Source: Catalinimonas niigatensis
GTDB lineage: Bacteria > Bacteroidota > Bacteroidia > Cytophagales > Cyclobacteriaceae
Direction: 5' to 3'
NCBI RefSeq assembly: GCF_030506285.1
Contig: NZ_CP119422.1
Span: 3,367,001-3,431,000 of the forward strand
Length of the DNA: 64,000 nucleotides
Shown: positions 27,834 to 35,975 of the stretch, piece after piece
How positions within the stretch are numbered: position 1 is the stretch's first letter
Layout of the letters: each line of letters opens with the position of its first letter
The notes under the pieces: generated by a model
The model's input: only the letters and a program-made list of their open reading frames with translations
Told to the model about the DNA's origin: nothing
Databases searched by the model: none
Made by a program: the position numbers and the translations under genes

Positions 27834-28571
27834 TTATGCATAAATTAGAAAAACGGTAGGTATTTTGTGCAAATCAGGTTTATTTTTCTTCCAATCTCCA
27901 ATATTCATCGTTTTGATATATTCGTCGGAGCCTGTAACTCCTCTGGCAACACAAAGCTGAGTAGTATTCTTACAATTCTTTAACACTGCTTCAAATAACT
28001 GATTGTTACGGTAAGGTGTTTCCATAAATATCTGCGTCTGATGCTGATCCTGCGCCTGTTTTTCAAGCTGTTTGACTGCTTTATTTCGCTCTCCCTTATC
28101 TATGGGTAAGTATCCGTGAAAGGCAAAAGACTGTCCGTTAAATCCGGAAGCCATCAGCGCTAACAAAAAAGAGGATGGCCCCACCAAAGGAATGACCTGG
28201 ATATGGTGCTCATGTGCATAGTTTACTGCCAATGCGCCAGGATCTGCCACACCAGGACAGCCTGCTTCTGACATGATCCCTATATTTTCCCCCTGCATCA
28301 CTGGTGCAAATAAGCTCTTCAGTTCAACCTTGGAAGTGCGCTTATTGAGCTCTTCAAAATGTAAATTATCAATAGGATTTTGTATTCCCAAGGCACTTAA
28401 AAACCTCCGGGCAGTACGTACGTTTTCTACTAAAAAATATCTTAAACTATTTACTGTTACTTTAATTGAGACTGGTAAAGCCTGATCCATCGTATCTTCA
28501 GCGATAACAGTAGGAATTAGGTAAACTTTACCATGTTTAGTGGAAGATGACGCCAAATCATTTTTACTCAT
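27834..28571 (-). CDS. RsmI-like SAM-dependent methyltransferase (tetrapyrrole methylase fold)
   Basis: The 245-residue product belongs to the tetrapyrrole methylase superfamily, close to RsmI, which 2'-O-methylates C1402 of 16S rRNA. It has KVYLIPTVIAEDT at the start, the SAM-binding segment MSEAGCPGVADPG, and LVGPSSFLLALMASGFNG. It lacks the classic GTPIGN opening of canonical RsmI, as do the shorter paralogues found in Bacteroidota, so the exact target is uncertain. It lies upstream of metK, which makes its methyl donor. Confidence 0.85.
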   Translation of the reverse strand: MSKNDLASSSTKHGKVYLIPTVIAEDTMDQALPVSIKVTVNSLRYFLVENVRTARRFLSALGIQNPIDNLHFEELNKRTSKVELKSLFAPVMQGENIGIMSEAGCPGVADPGALAVNYAHEHHIQVIPLVGPSSFLLALMASGFNGQSFAFHGYLPIDKGERNKAVKQLEKQAQDQHQTQIFMETPYRNNQLFEAVLKNCKNTTQLCVARGVTGSDEYIKTMNIGDWKKNKPDLHKIPTVFLIYA

Positions 28572-28576
28572 TGTTT

Positions 28577-28807
28577 ATGCAAAATCATTTCAGGCAAATG
28601 GGAAAACTTTTGATAATCTTCGGGTTGATCATTGTGGTATTGGGCATTGCGCTTTACTTCTCTGATCGTTTTCCTTCTATTGGTAAATTACCGGGAAACA
28701 TCGTGATCAAGCGGGAAAACTTTACTTTTTACTTTCCTCTTGCAACCAGCATCCTCCTTAGTATTATTATCTCTCTTATATTTTACCTAATCAATAAGTT
28801 CAGCTAA
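28577..28807 (+). CDS. DUF2905 small membrane protein
   Basis: A 76-residue protein with two membrane helices around the family signature IGKLPGNIVIKRENFTFYFP. Function is unknown. I use the ATG at 28577 because an upstream start at 28547 would overlap the divergent methyltransferase start by 25 bases and add residues absent from the family; the ATG at 28598 is also possible. The last four bases overlap the convergent hydrolase gene. Confidence 0.85.
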   Translation: MQNHFRQMGKLLIIFGLIIVVLGIALYFSDRFPSIGKLPGNIVIKRENFTFYFPLATSILLSIIISLIFYLINKFS

Positions 28808-29571
28808 GATTTCAAAAATTTACTTACTTCTTCAAAAAGTTGCTCAGGCTGTTCAGCGTGTACCCAATGACCTGCATTTTTAATGGTTACTATTCTAGCT
28901 GAGGGAAAAATACTTTTGATCAACTTTTCATCTTCATCTTTGATATAGTCACTCTTGGCTCCTTTGACAAACAAGACAGGTTTATTCACCTGTACATTAT
29001 CATCTATACCCTCTCCTATATTTTCTATATTGTCCCTGATCACTGATAAATTAAGTTTCCACGCAAAATTTTTATTGTCATCAGTTCTTTTGAGGTTTTT
29101 GAGTAAAAACTGGCGGACACCAAAGTCTGAGATATAAGGTTCCATTTGCTCCTCTGCTTCTTTGCGGCTGGTAATTTGGTCTGTTTTTACCGCACCTAAA
29201 GCTTGCAGGATCTTCTGATGATGGACGGGATAAGCCCGTGGGGCGATGTCTACCACGATGAGCTTGCCAAACTGATCAGGATACTGAGTAGCAAAAAACA
29301 TGGCTACTTTTCCCCCCATAGAATGTCCTAATATTATGGGTTTTTCCAGTTGGTGGGTTTTTATGAATTCATACAGGTCTTCAGCCATCACCTGATAGTT
29401 AAAATCCTCGCTGTGGGGAGATGATCCGTGGTTTCTTTGATCTAATAAATAGACCTGATAGTCTTCTGCGAGCAATTTTCCAAAAGTTTGCAGGTTATCA
29501 GAAGTACCAAAAACTCCGTGTAATATGATCATAGGCTGCCCTTCGCCTATGCTCCTGTAGTGCAATTCCAT
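28804..29571 (-). CDS. Alpha/beta hydrolase, YbfF-like esterase
   Basis: The 255-residue cytosolic protein has the oxyanion motif IILHGVFGTSDNL, LLDQRNHGSSPHS, the nucleophile elbow LGHSMGG (Ser84), and a C-terminal His in IKNAGHWVHAEQPEQ. This pattern is close to the YbfF group of acyl-CoA/ester hydrolases. Its ligand is unknown. It lies downstream of gldE with a 89-base gap and converges with the DUF2905 gene. Confidence 0.88.
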   Translation of the reverse strand: MELHYRSIGEGQPMIILHGVFGTSDNLQTFGKLLAEDYQVYLLDQRNHGSSPHSEDFNYQVMAEDLYEFIKTHQLEKPIILGHSMGGKVAMFFATQYPDQFGKLIVVDIAPRAYPVHHQKILQALGAVKTDQITSRKEAEEQMEPYISDFGVRQFLLKNLKRTDDNKNFAWKLNLSVIRDNIENIGEGIDDNVQVNKPVLFVKGAKSDYIKDEDEKLIKSIFPSARIVTIKNAGHWVHAEQPEQLFEEVSKFLKS

Positions 29572-29660
29572 AATAAAAAATTAAAGCTGCTTTAAGCTAG
29601 TTCAAATCGTGAAATTAGAAAAAAGAGGAAATGAATACCTTAAGTCTAGTTATAAAAAGG

Positions 29661-31049
29661 CTACTGCCGATTGACTGATGTATTGATATTAGTGTTTTGC
29701 TGCGTCGTCGTAGCAGATATTTTTTTGAACACTCTTATTCTCTTAATCCGCTTATTATCAACGGCCACTACTGTAAATACATAGCTATCAAAATAGATTT
29801 TTTCCCCAGCCCTCGGTAATTTGGAGTGAATTTCCAATAATAAGCCCCCTAAAGATTCACTTTCTCCTTTAACACTTTCAAACAAAACGCTATCTTCATC
29901 TATAATTTTACAAAAGTCGTTCAATGAGGTGCGGCCTTCAAAGATATAGGTATTATCATCAAGCTTATTATAATGTACATCGTTGTCGTCAAATTCATCA
30001 TTAATTTCTCCGACGATTTCTTCTATAATATCTTCCAGCGTGATTAAACCTGAAGTGCCCCCATATTCATCTACTACGATAGCCATATGCACACGCTTGT
30101 CCTGAAATTCTTTGAGTAGCGTATCTATTTTTTTGCTCTCAGGAACAAAGAAGCCTTTGTGCAGCAATTTCTGCCATTCAAAACTCTCTTCATGATCCAA
30201 ATAAGGCAAAAGATCCTTGACATATAATATTCCTTCAATACTATCGATAGTCTCACGATAAATCGGAATACGGGAATAACCACATTTGTTGATACGATCC
30301 ATCAAATCATGAAAGTCCATTTCAATGTCAATAGCAGTTATCTCAAGGCGGGAACGCATTACTTGCTTTACAGAGAGCGTACCAAAGTTAACAATACCTT
30401 TTAGGATTCCTTTTTCCTCTGCAGTTGTTGTTTCACTACTGGTCGTCATTTCCAGTGCATGGTTGAGCTCATCTACTGAAACATTATATCCTTTCTTCTC
30501 AAGTCTTTTCTCTACTACACTACTCAAAGACATCAGCAGCGCAGCAAAGGGTTTAAAAAAACTACTGGCATAATTAAGTATAGCTGCAGTTTTTTTGGAA
30601 AAGGCCAGCGAATGATGGATAGCATATTGCTTAGGCAATATCTCCCCAAAAAATAGAATGGTCACTGTAATAACGGCTGTCAATACAACGACTACCAAAC
30701 CTTCTGTACTCTTACCAAAATACCGCCAGGTAGCATAGGTAGATATAGTCACAATAGCCACATTGACCAGATTATTGAGGATCAATACGGTTGCTAACAA
30801 ATTTTTTGGCTTATCGAGTAGCTTAACAATATGCTGCTCAGCACTTTTATTGCTGCTCCTACATTCGCTTACCTCATCTGCCGACAAGGAAAAAAATGCC
30901 ACTTCAGAACCTGATATCATGGCCGAGCAAAACAGCAATAAGATAATAACAGCGGCTACAATACCATAAAACAAATCAAAAGAAGAAAATACGTCCGTCA
31001 GGATAAAGAAAAGATGTTCCGGGTACGGATCGTCTAAAGATACTTCCAA
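29661..31049 (-). CDS. gldE: GldE-like CNNM/CBS/CorC membrane protein
   Basis: The 462-residue protein has an N-terminal CNNM domain with about four membrane helices (residues 20-170, with MISGSEVAFFSLSADE), a CBS pair (about 205-335, with MRSRLEITAID and VHMAIVVDEYGGTSGL), and a C-terminal CorC/HlyC domain (about 350-440). Proteins of this type are ion-transport or sensing modules. In gliding Bacteroidota the gene beside ssb and mutY is gldE. No gldD gene follows here, so gliding itself cannot be inferred. The start codon is TTG at 31049. It lies 22 bases after ssb. Confidence 0.88.
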   Translation of the reverse strand: MEVSLDDPYPEHLFFILTDVFSSFDLFYGIVAAVIILLLFCSAMISGSEVAFFSLSADEVSECRSSNKSAEQHIVKLLDKPKNLLATVLILNNLVNVAIVTISTYATWRYFGKSTEGLVVVVLTAVITVTILFFGEILPKQYAIHHSLAFSKKTAAILNYASSFFKPFAALLMSLSSVVEKRLEKKGYNVSVDELNHALEMTTSSETTTAEEKGILKGIVNFGTLSVKQVMRSRLEITAIDIEMDFHDLMDRINKCGYSRIPIYRETIDSIEGILYVKDLLPYLDHEESFEWQKLLHKGFFVPESKKIDTLLKEFQDKRVHMAIVVDEYGGTSGLITLEDIIEEIVGEINDEFDDNDVHYNKLDDNTYIFEGRTSLNDFCKIIDEDSVLFESVKGESESLGGLLLEIHSKLPRAGEKIYFDSYVFTVVAVDNKRIKRIRVFKKISATTTQQNTNINTSVNRQ

Positions 31050-31071
31050 AATAATCGTTTTTAATTAAACA

Positions 31072-31536
31072 CTAAAAGGGTAGGTCGTCAGTATCTTGCT
31101 CATTGCGCTGAGAGGCAGCCTCCTCCTTCTTCTGTGAGGATGATGGGGGGGAAGAAGTGCCTTGTGAATAACTATTGTTGTTATCATCCATTGAGTCTGT
31201 ATCATCATTTCTACCTCCTACAAAAGTCATATTAGTAGCCCGTATACGCTTGTCATAGCGGGTTACACCATCTTTATCCTGATAAGTATTTGTCCTGATT
31301 TTACCCTCTATATACACAGTATTTCCTTTTGACAGATACTTCTCACAAAGCTCCGCCAGTTTATCCCAGAGCTCTACCTTATGCCACTCTGTTTGTTCCA
31401 TACGCTGCCCATTCTTCACATATGACTCTGAGGTTGCAACGCTAATGTTAGCAACGATAGAACCACTCTCCAAATGCCTTACTTCAGGGTCAGCGCCTAA
31501 ATTTCCCAGTAATATAACTTTGTTTACTCCAGCCAT
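31072..31536 (-). CDS. ssb: Single-stranded DNA-binding protein
   Basis: The 154-residue protein has an OB fold (about 1-105, starting AGVNKVILLGNLGADPEVR), a low-complexity Asp/Asn/Ser-rich linker and the acidic tip DTDDLPF that recruits partner proteins. It binds single-stranded DNA during replication and repair. It lies between mutY and gldE, each within 40 bases, so repair and membrane genes share a transcript. Confidence 0.97.
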   Translation of the reverse strand: MAGVNKVILLGNLGADPEVRHLESGSIVANISVATSESYVKNGQRMEQTEWHKVELWDKLAELCEKYLSKGNTVYIEGKIRTNTYQDKDGVTRYDKRIRATNMTFVGGRNDDTDSMDDNNNSYSQGTSSPPSSSQKKEEAASQRNEQDTDDLPF

Positions 31537-31576
31537 TCAATATGTTATTTTAAAAAACCTATCTAATACAATTTAA

Positions 31577-32665
31577 CTAAAATATTACTTCACTCAAATA
31601 GTTATCTATTAAAATAGGCTTAGGTAAATTCTTTACCTCTTCTACGTTATATGCAGTCAAGCTTTTCTCTATCAACAAAGAATCTGCCAGCCTATGTTCC
31701 CCCAATATCAAAGTAAAAAACCGCACCCACAACTGCTGATGTGTCAGTTGGTGCCTATATAAACCGGACATTTCTACAGTAGGGTTGGCAGTTTTTATAA
31801 TTTCTGCCACCAATGGGTCATCTAATTTTTCTATGTTTTGCACTTCATGTTTGCTTTCTATTGAATAAAAATCATATAGCCCTCGCCAAATGTCTTTTGA
31901 TGTCCGCTCTTTCATATAAATTTTATCTCCTTGTCGGATAAGGATGTAAGAAAGATAGCGTTTTTTTATTTTTACCTTCTTAATCTTCACCGGCAAACTA
32001 GACTGCTCAGTATGTTGATATGCAAAACATATAGTATTCAATGGACAAAGTAAGCATGCCGGGTTCCTGGGTGTGCATTGTAAAGCACCAAATTCCATGA
32101 TTGCCTGATTATACTCTCCTGCTAAACCATCTGGAACTAGCATATCAGCTAGTTTTTGAAATTTATGCTGACCTTTGGTAGATAGAATATCCTCTTTCAA
32201 ACCAAAAACCCTTGCCAATACACGATACACATTACCGTCTACTACCGCCACTTTTTCATTGTAAGCAAATGAAGCAATGGCAGCAGCAGTATATGTCCCT
32301 ATGCCTTTAAGCTGGCGTAATTCTTTATAATTTAACGGAAATTCTCCATCATTACTAGCCACAACTGTTTTGGCACAACTGTGTAGGTTTCTAGCCCTGG
32401 AATAGTAGCCAAGCCCCTGCCACAGACGCAGTACTTCCTGCTCGCTTGCTTCAGCCAAATCATATATTGTAGGAAAGGCCTCCACAAAACGGTGGAAGTA
32501 AGGCAAGCCCTGCTTAACACGTGTTTGCTGCAAAATAATTTCTGATAGCCAGATCAAATAGGGGTCGCGTGTATGCCGCCAGGGCAAATCGCGTTTATGC
32601 TTCTGATACCAGTGTATGATTTTTTCGGAAAAGAAATTAGGTTCCAAGGCTGATGAAATACTCAT
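31577..32665 (-). CDS. mutY: A/G-specific adenine DNA glycosylase
   Basis: MutY removes adenine mispaired with 8-oxoguanine. The 362 residues contain SEIILQQTRVKQGLPYF with the catalytic Glu, the helix-hairpin-helix LKGIGTYTAAAIASFAY, the catalytic Asp in VVDGNVYRVLARVFG, and a [4Fe-4S] cluster motif (four Cys spaced 6, 2 and 5 residues apart, CTPRNPACLLCPLNTIC). A NUDIX-like lesion-recognition domain follows (about 230-355). It is divergent from an HU gene. Confidence 0.97.
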   Translation of the reverse strand: MSISSALEPNFFSEKIIHWYQKHKRDLPWRHTRDPYLIWLSEIILQQTRVKQGLPYFHRFVEAFPTIYDLAEASEQEVLRLWQGLGYYSRARNLHSCAKTVVASNDGEFPLNYKELRQLKGIGTYTAAAIASFAYNEKVAVVDGNVYRVLARVFGLKEDILSTKGQHKFQKLADMLVPDGLAGEYNQAIMEFGALQCTPRNPACLLCPLNTICFAYQHTEQSSLPVKIKKVKIKKRYLSYILIRQGDKIYMKERTSKDIWRGLYDFYSIESKHEVQNIEKLDDPLVAEIIKTANPTVEMSGLYRHQLTHQQLWVRFFTLILGEHRLADSLLIEKSLTAYNVEEVKNLPKPILIDNYLSEVIF

Positions 32666-32720
32666 TTACATTTCATAAGTAACAGATTTACAGGCATGTA
32701 ATCAGATTTTGTTTCTTTTA

Positions 32721-32751
32721 TTTTCTAATTTAGGTAGAAGCATTAACTTTA
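32721..32751 (+). promoter_or_regulatory. Possible promoter of the HU gene
   Basis: TTTT (32721-32724), a 19-base spacer and TAACTTTA (32744-32751) match the Bacteroidota consensus at ten of twelve... conserved-plus-variable positions being counted loosely; each box misses its last G. The leader would be about 50 bases. Confidence 0.35.
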
Positions 32752-32806
32752 CAGCTTGATAAAATTTGTTTGTAATTCCATTCACCCATTTAAATCTTTT
32801 AGGAAC

Positions 32807-33112
32807 GTGACAAAAGCAGAAGTAGTTCAGCAAATTGCTGACAAAACAGGTATTGATAAGGCAGACGTGTACACTACCGTTGAAGCTTTTTTTAGCGTGG
32901 TCAAAAGCTCCATGTCTAGTGGTGAAAATATCTACATTAGAGGTTTTGGAAGTTTTGTTAACAAAAAAAGAGCACGTAAGGTAGGTAGAAACATCTCTAA
33001 AAACACTGCTATCATTATTGATGAGCACTTCGTTCCTAGTTTCAAACCCTCTAAAGTCTTTCAGGAAAAGGTAAAAAACAGCAAAAAGCTCAAAGAAATA
33101 GAAGCGAATTAA
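32807..33112 (+). CDS. HU family DNA-binding protein
   Basis: This 101-residue nucleoid protein has the HU/IHF fold: TKAEVVQQIADKTGI, then the SGENIYIRGFGSF turn and a basic DNA-binding arm (VNKKRARKVGRNISKN) ahead of VPSFKPSKVFQEKV. I start it at the GTG at 32807, preceded by AGGA; the frame is open further upstream to a TTG at 32756, but the extra residues do not belong to the family. It leads a plus-strand series with a TPR gene, a COX24-like gene and RNase G. Confidence 0.93.
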   Translation: MTKAEVVQQIADKTGIDKADVYTTVEAFFSVVKSSMSSGENIYIRGFGSFVNKKRARKVGRNISKNTAIIIDEHFVPSFKPSKVFQEKVKNSKKLKEIEAN

Positions 33113-33166
33113 ACTTTCATCTTCCGCTTATCGTTCTCCTAGCGTAATTTTCTGAATTTTAAGTAT

Positions 33167-33991
33167 ATGTTGAAAAAGCAGGTAATACTAAGTGTAGTAG
33201 CTATTGTAGCCGTTTTGCTTTTGTTTATGCTGCCTAAAGTAGTGGTAGATAATGAAAACGAAAGTCAAAACCAGACTGCCAGCACTGAGGAGAATGGAAA
33301 TAACCAGGCAGAAACTGCTGAGCATGTTGGCAGTATTTCTGAGGAAGTAAAAACAGAGCTTACCAAACTAAGAGAAGCTTATAAGAATAGTAAGAATTCA
33401 GAAAATTTTACTAATTTTGCAAATTCGTTGATAGATCGCTTCGCTGCTGCTAATCAATACGATAGCGCAGCAAGATACGCAGAAGAACTAGCTAGTATAG
33501 AGCCTGAAGTACCCCATCTTCGCAAAGCGGCAGATATGTACTATGAGGCATTTACTTATGCAATGGAAGCTGAGAAGACAGCGCGTATGGGTGAAAAAGC
33601 CCGTTACTTCTATGAGCAAGTAATGACGCAAGATCCTGCTGATCTGGATGCAAAAGCAAAGATGGCCATGACTTATGTTTCTTCTTCTACACCCATGCAG
33701 GGCATCCAAATGCTTCGTGAAGTGTTGGAAGAAGATGAAAATAATGAAATGGCTATTTATAATCTTGGACTTCTGTCTATGCAGTCTCAGCAGTATGACA
33801 AGGCTATTGATAGATTTGAAAAGCTTGTTAAACTTGAGCCGGATAATCTTCAGGCACAGTTTTTATTGGGTGTAAGCTACTTTGAAACCGGAGAAAAAGA
33901 GAAAGCGAAAATTCAGCTTTTGCGCGTTAAGGAAATGGATGAAGATCCATCTGTCCAGGCAAGTGTTGATGAATATCTGAATCAGTTGTAA
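33167..33991 (+). CDS. Membrane-anchored tetratricopeptide repeat protein
   Basis: The 274-residue protein has one N-terminal membrane helix (about 4-23), an Asn/Glu-rich linker (24-60), and TPR-like helices to the end. The best repeat units are NEMAIYNLGLLSMQSQQYDK and DNLQAQFLLGVSYFETGEKE. The anchor with few positive charges outside suggests the repeats face the periplasm. The gene sits between HU and RNase G, a conserved place in Cytophagales; its partner is unknown. Confidence 0.87.
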   Translation: MLKKQVILSVVAIVAVLLLFMLPKVVVDNENESQNQTASTEENGNNQAETAEHVGSISEEVKTELTKLREAYKNSKNSENFTNFANSLIDRFAAANQYDSAARYAEELASIEPEVPHLRKAADMYYEAFTYAMEAEKTARMGEKARYFYEQVMTQDPADLDAKAKMAMTYVSSSTPMQGIQMLREVLEEDENNEMAIYNLGLLSMQSQQYDKAIDRFEKLVKLEPDNLQAQFLLGVSYFETGEKEKAKIQLLRVKEMDEDPSVQASVDEYLNQL

Positions 33992-34001
33992 TATATATAA
34001 A

Positions 34002-34024
34002 GTGTGTATTTTCAGAATACGCAC
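34002..34024 (+). repeat. Hairpin between the TPR gene and the COX24-like gene
   Basis: GTGTGTATT (34002-34010) pairs with AATACGCAC (34016-34024), nine pairs including one G-U, with a 5-base loop. No T-run follows, so this could be a processing or pausing site rather than a terminator. Confidence 0.4.
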
Positions 34025-34063
34025 GGACTTTAAAATATTTGTTTCATTTAAAATATTATTATT

Positions 34064-34153
34064 ATGCCTTGTGGTAAGAAAAGAAAAAGACATAAGATCG
34101 CTACGCACAAAAGAAAAAAGCGCCTTAGAAAGAACAGACATAAGAAGAAGTAA
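34064..34153 (+). CDS. 29-residue basic AURKAIP1/COX24-domain protein (putative small ribosomal protein)
   Basis: The ATG at 34064 opens a 29-codon frame rich in Lys, Arg and His (starts MPCGKKRKRHKIATHKRKK). The pattern matches the small bacterial AURKAIP1/COX24-like proteins. Their mitochondrial relative is mS38, and the actinobacterial version was seen as an extra protein of the small ribosomal subunit. Association with the 30S subunit is therefore likely but inferred. It lies between the TPR gene and RNase G/E. A hairpin with T5 follows about 90 bases later. The gene is below most automatic length cut-offs. Confidence 0.82.
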   Translation: MPCGKKRKRHKIATHKRKKRLRKNRHKKK

Positions 34154-34244
34154 TAAGAATGTTACTCACTAGCCTATCCGTCTTAAATATGTATTTTTTA
34201 TGGGTAGGCTATTTGTACTTATTATTAGCTTATACATTTATTAT

Positions 34245-34269
34245 GCTACCCTTTGTAAGGTAGCTTTTT
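34245..34269 (+). terminator. Probable terminator upstream of RNase G/E
   Basis: GCTACC (34245-34250) pairs with GGTAGC (34259-34264) and is followed by T5. A second, larger hairpin (34170-34179 with 34202-34211, ten pairs with one G-U) precedes it. Together they may separate the HU-COX24 unit from the RNase gene or adjust read-through. Confidence 0.5.
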
Positions 34270-34302
34270 GTATTTATTTTACAACCCTTAAACGAAAGTC
34301 CG

Positions 34303-35856
34303 TTGAGTAATGAATTATTTATCAATTCAACTCAAGAAGGATGTCGTATTGCCCTTTTAAAAGAGAGAAGCCTGGTGGAATTTCACCACGAGGTTGATGC
34401 TAATAAGTTTACTGTTGGTGACGTTTACCTTGGGTCTGTTAGAAAGGTAGTGCCCGGTTTGAATGCAGCTTTTATTGACGTAGGATATGAAAAGGATGCG
34501 TTCCTGCACTACCTTGATCTAGGACCTCAGATTAAGACATTGAATAAGTTTTTAAAAAGCACATTCAACAATAAATATAATACGCATCTGTTAGGCAAAT
34601 TCAACAATGAGCCTGACATTAATAAATTAGGTAAAATTAATCAGGTTCTTACCAAAAACCAGCCTGTGCTGGTACAGATCGTAAAAGAACCTATCTCAAC
34701 AAAAGGGCCCCGATTATCCTGCGAGTTGTCTATCGCCGGAAGATATCTTATACTTGTGCCATTTTCTAATGTCGTCAATATCTCTAAAAAGATTACTGAC
34801 AAGAACGAAAGAAAAAGGCTCATGCGTTTGATCTCTTCCATCAAACCTGAAGGTTTTGGCATTATTATCAGAACTGTAGCAGAAAAGAAAGACGTAGCAG
34901 AGTTAGACAGAGACCTGCGTAATTTAGTGAACGTCTGGGCAGAAGGCGTCAAAAAAATAAAATCTGCAAAGCCTCGCGACAAAATTATCGGTGAAATGAG
35001 CCGAGCATCTTCTCTGCTCAGAGATATGCTCAATGAATCTTTTGATAGTATTGTCACTGACGATCTGGAAATTTATGAGGAGGTAAAAACGTATATCAAA
35101 ACGATTGCTCCCGCCAAAGAAAAGATCGTTAAGCACTATAATGGTAAGGTCAAGCTCTTCGAGAATTTTGGCATTGAAAAACAGCTTAAGTCACTTTTTG
35201 GTCAATCAGTCAGTATTCCTGGTGGAGGTTATCTCATCATCGAGCATACCGAAGCGCTACATGTCGTTGATGTCAACAGTGGAAATAAGTCCAATTCTGA
35301 AAAAGATCAGGAAACCACTGCACTCAATGTAAATCTACAGGCAGCCGCTGAAGTAGCGCGTCAGCTTCGTCTACGTGATATGGGTGGCATTATTGTCATT
35401 GATTTTATCGACATGCGCAAGCTTGAAAACAAGAAAGCGGTATTTGATAAGATGAAGGAGGAAATGCGAGTGGACCGTGCTAAAAACACCGTACTGCCTC
35501 TAACAAAATTTGGATTGATGCAGATTACCCGCCAAAGGGTAAGACCTGAACTCAATATTATCACCAAAGAAATTTGTCCTACTTGCGGAGGCAGCGGTAA
35601 GGTAGCGCCAACTTTGTTGGTATCTGATCAGATAGAAAAAAATTTAGAGTACATCCTGCTTAAGCAGAATGAAGAGCAGTTAACCATTGCACTGCATCCT
35701 TTTCTGCATGCTTATTTTACCAAAGGATTCATTTCCCGTCGTGTAAAGTGGTTTTTTAAATACAAACGATGGGTACGCCTTGAGACAGATTCTTCTTTGG
35801 GCTTGGTAGATTATCATTTCCATAATAAAGCTGGAGAACAGATAGAACTCTCTTAG
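34303..35856 (+). CDS. rng: Ribonuclease G/E family
   Basis: RNase G/E cuts single-stranded AU-rich RNA, including rRNA precursors. The 517 residues contain an S1 RNA-binding domain (about 35-125, with VGDVYLGSVRKVVPGLNAAF), the catalytic acidic residues in VVDVNSGNKSN and IVIDFIDM, and the zinc-link CPTCGGSG near 425. The long C-terminal degradosome scaffold of E. coli RNase E is absent, so it is RNase G-like. The start is TTG at 34303; the nearest ATG is out of frame. Confidence 0.95.
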   Translation: MSNELFINSTQEGCRIALLKERSLVEFHHEVDANKFTVGDVYLGSVRKVVPGLNAAFIDVGYEKDAFLHYLDLGPQIKTLNKFLKSTFNNKYNTHLLGKFNNEPDINKLGKINQVLTKNQPVLVQIVKEPISTKGPRLSCELSIAGRYLILVPFSNVVNISKKITDKNERKRLMRLISSIKPEGFGIIIRTVAEKKDVAELDRDLRNLVNVWAEGVKKIKSAKPRDKIIGEMSRASSLLRDMLNESFDSIVTDDLEIYEEVKTYIKTIAPAKEKIVKHYNGKVKLFENFGIEKQLKSLFGQSVSIPGGGYLIIEHTEALHVVDVNSGNKSNSEKDQETTALNVNLQAAAEVARQLRLRDMGGIIVIDFIDMRKLENKKAVFDKMKEEMRVDRAKNTVLPLTKFGLMQITRQRVRPELNIITKEICPTCGGSGKVAPTLLVSDQIEKNLEYILLKQNEEQLTIALHPFLHAYFTKGFISRRVKWFFKYKRWVRLETDSSLGLVDYHFHNKAGEQIELS

Positions 35857-35885
35857 CAAAGCTTAAGAAATCATAAGTTTATTAA

Positions 35886-35913
35886 GAAGCCTGGTAGTAA
35901 CTACCGGGCTTTT
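35886..35913 (+). terminator. Terminator of rng
   Basis: AGCCTGGTAG (35888-35897) pairs with CTACCGGGCT (35901-35910), ten pairs with one G-U and a 3-base loop, followed by T4. It lies 30 bases past the stop codon. Confidence 0.75.
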
Positions 35914-35975
35914 CCTGTTATTGAGCAAGTCCACTAGCACTCAGTGAATTAAAGACCGCGATGGCACAATCAAAC

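Noticed and set aside
32702-33028. Minus-strand frame of 108 codons between mutY and HU
   Set aside because: It lies across the HU gene in antisense and lacks any family feature.
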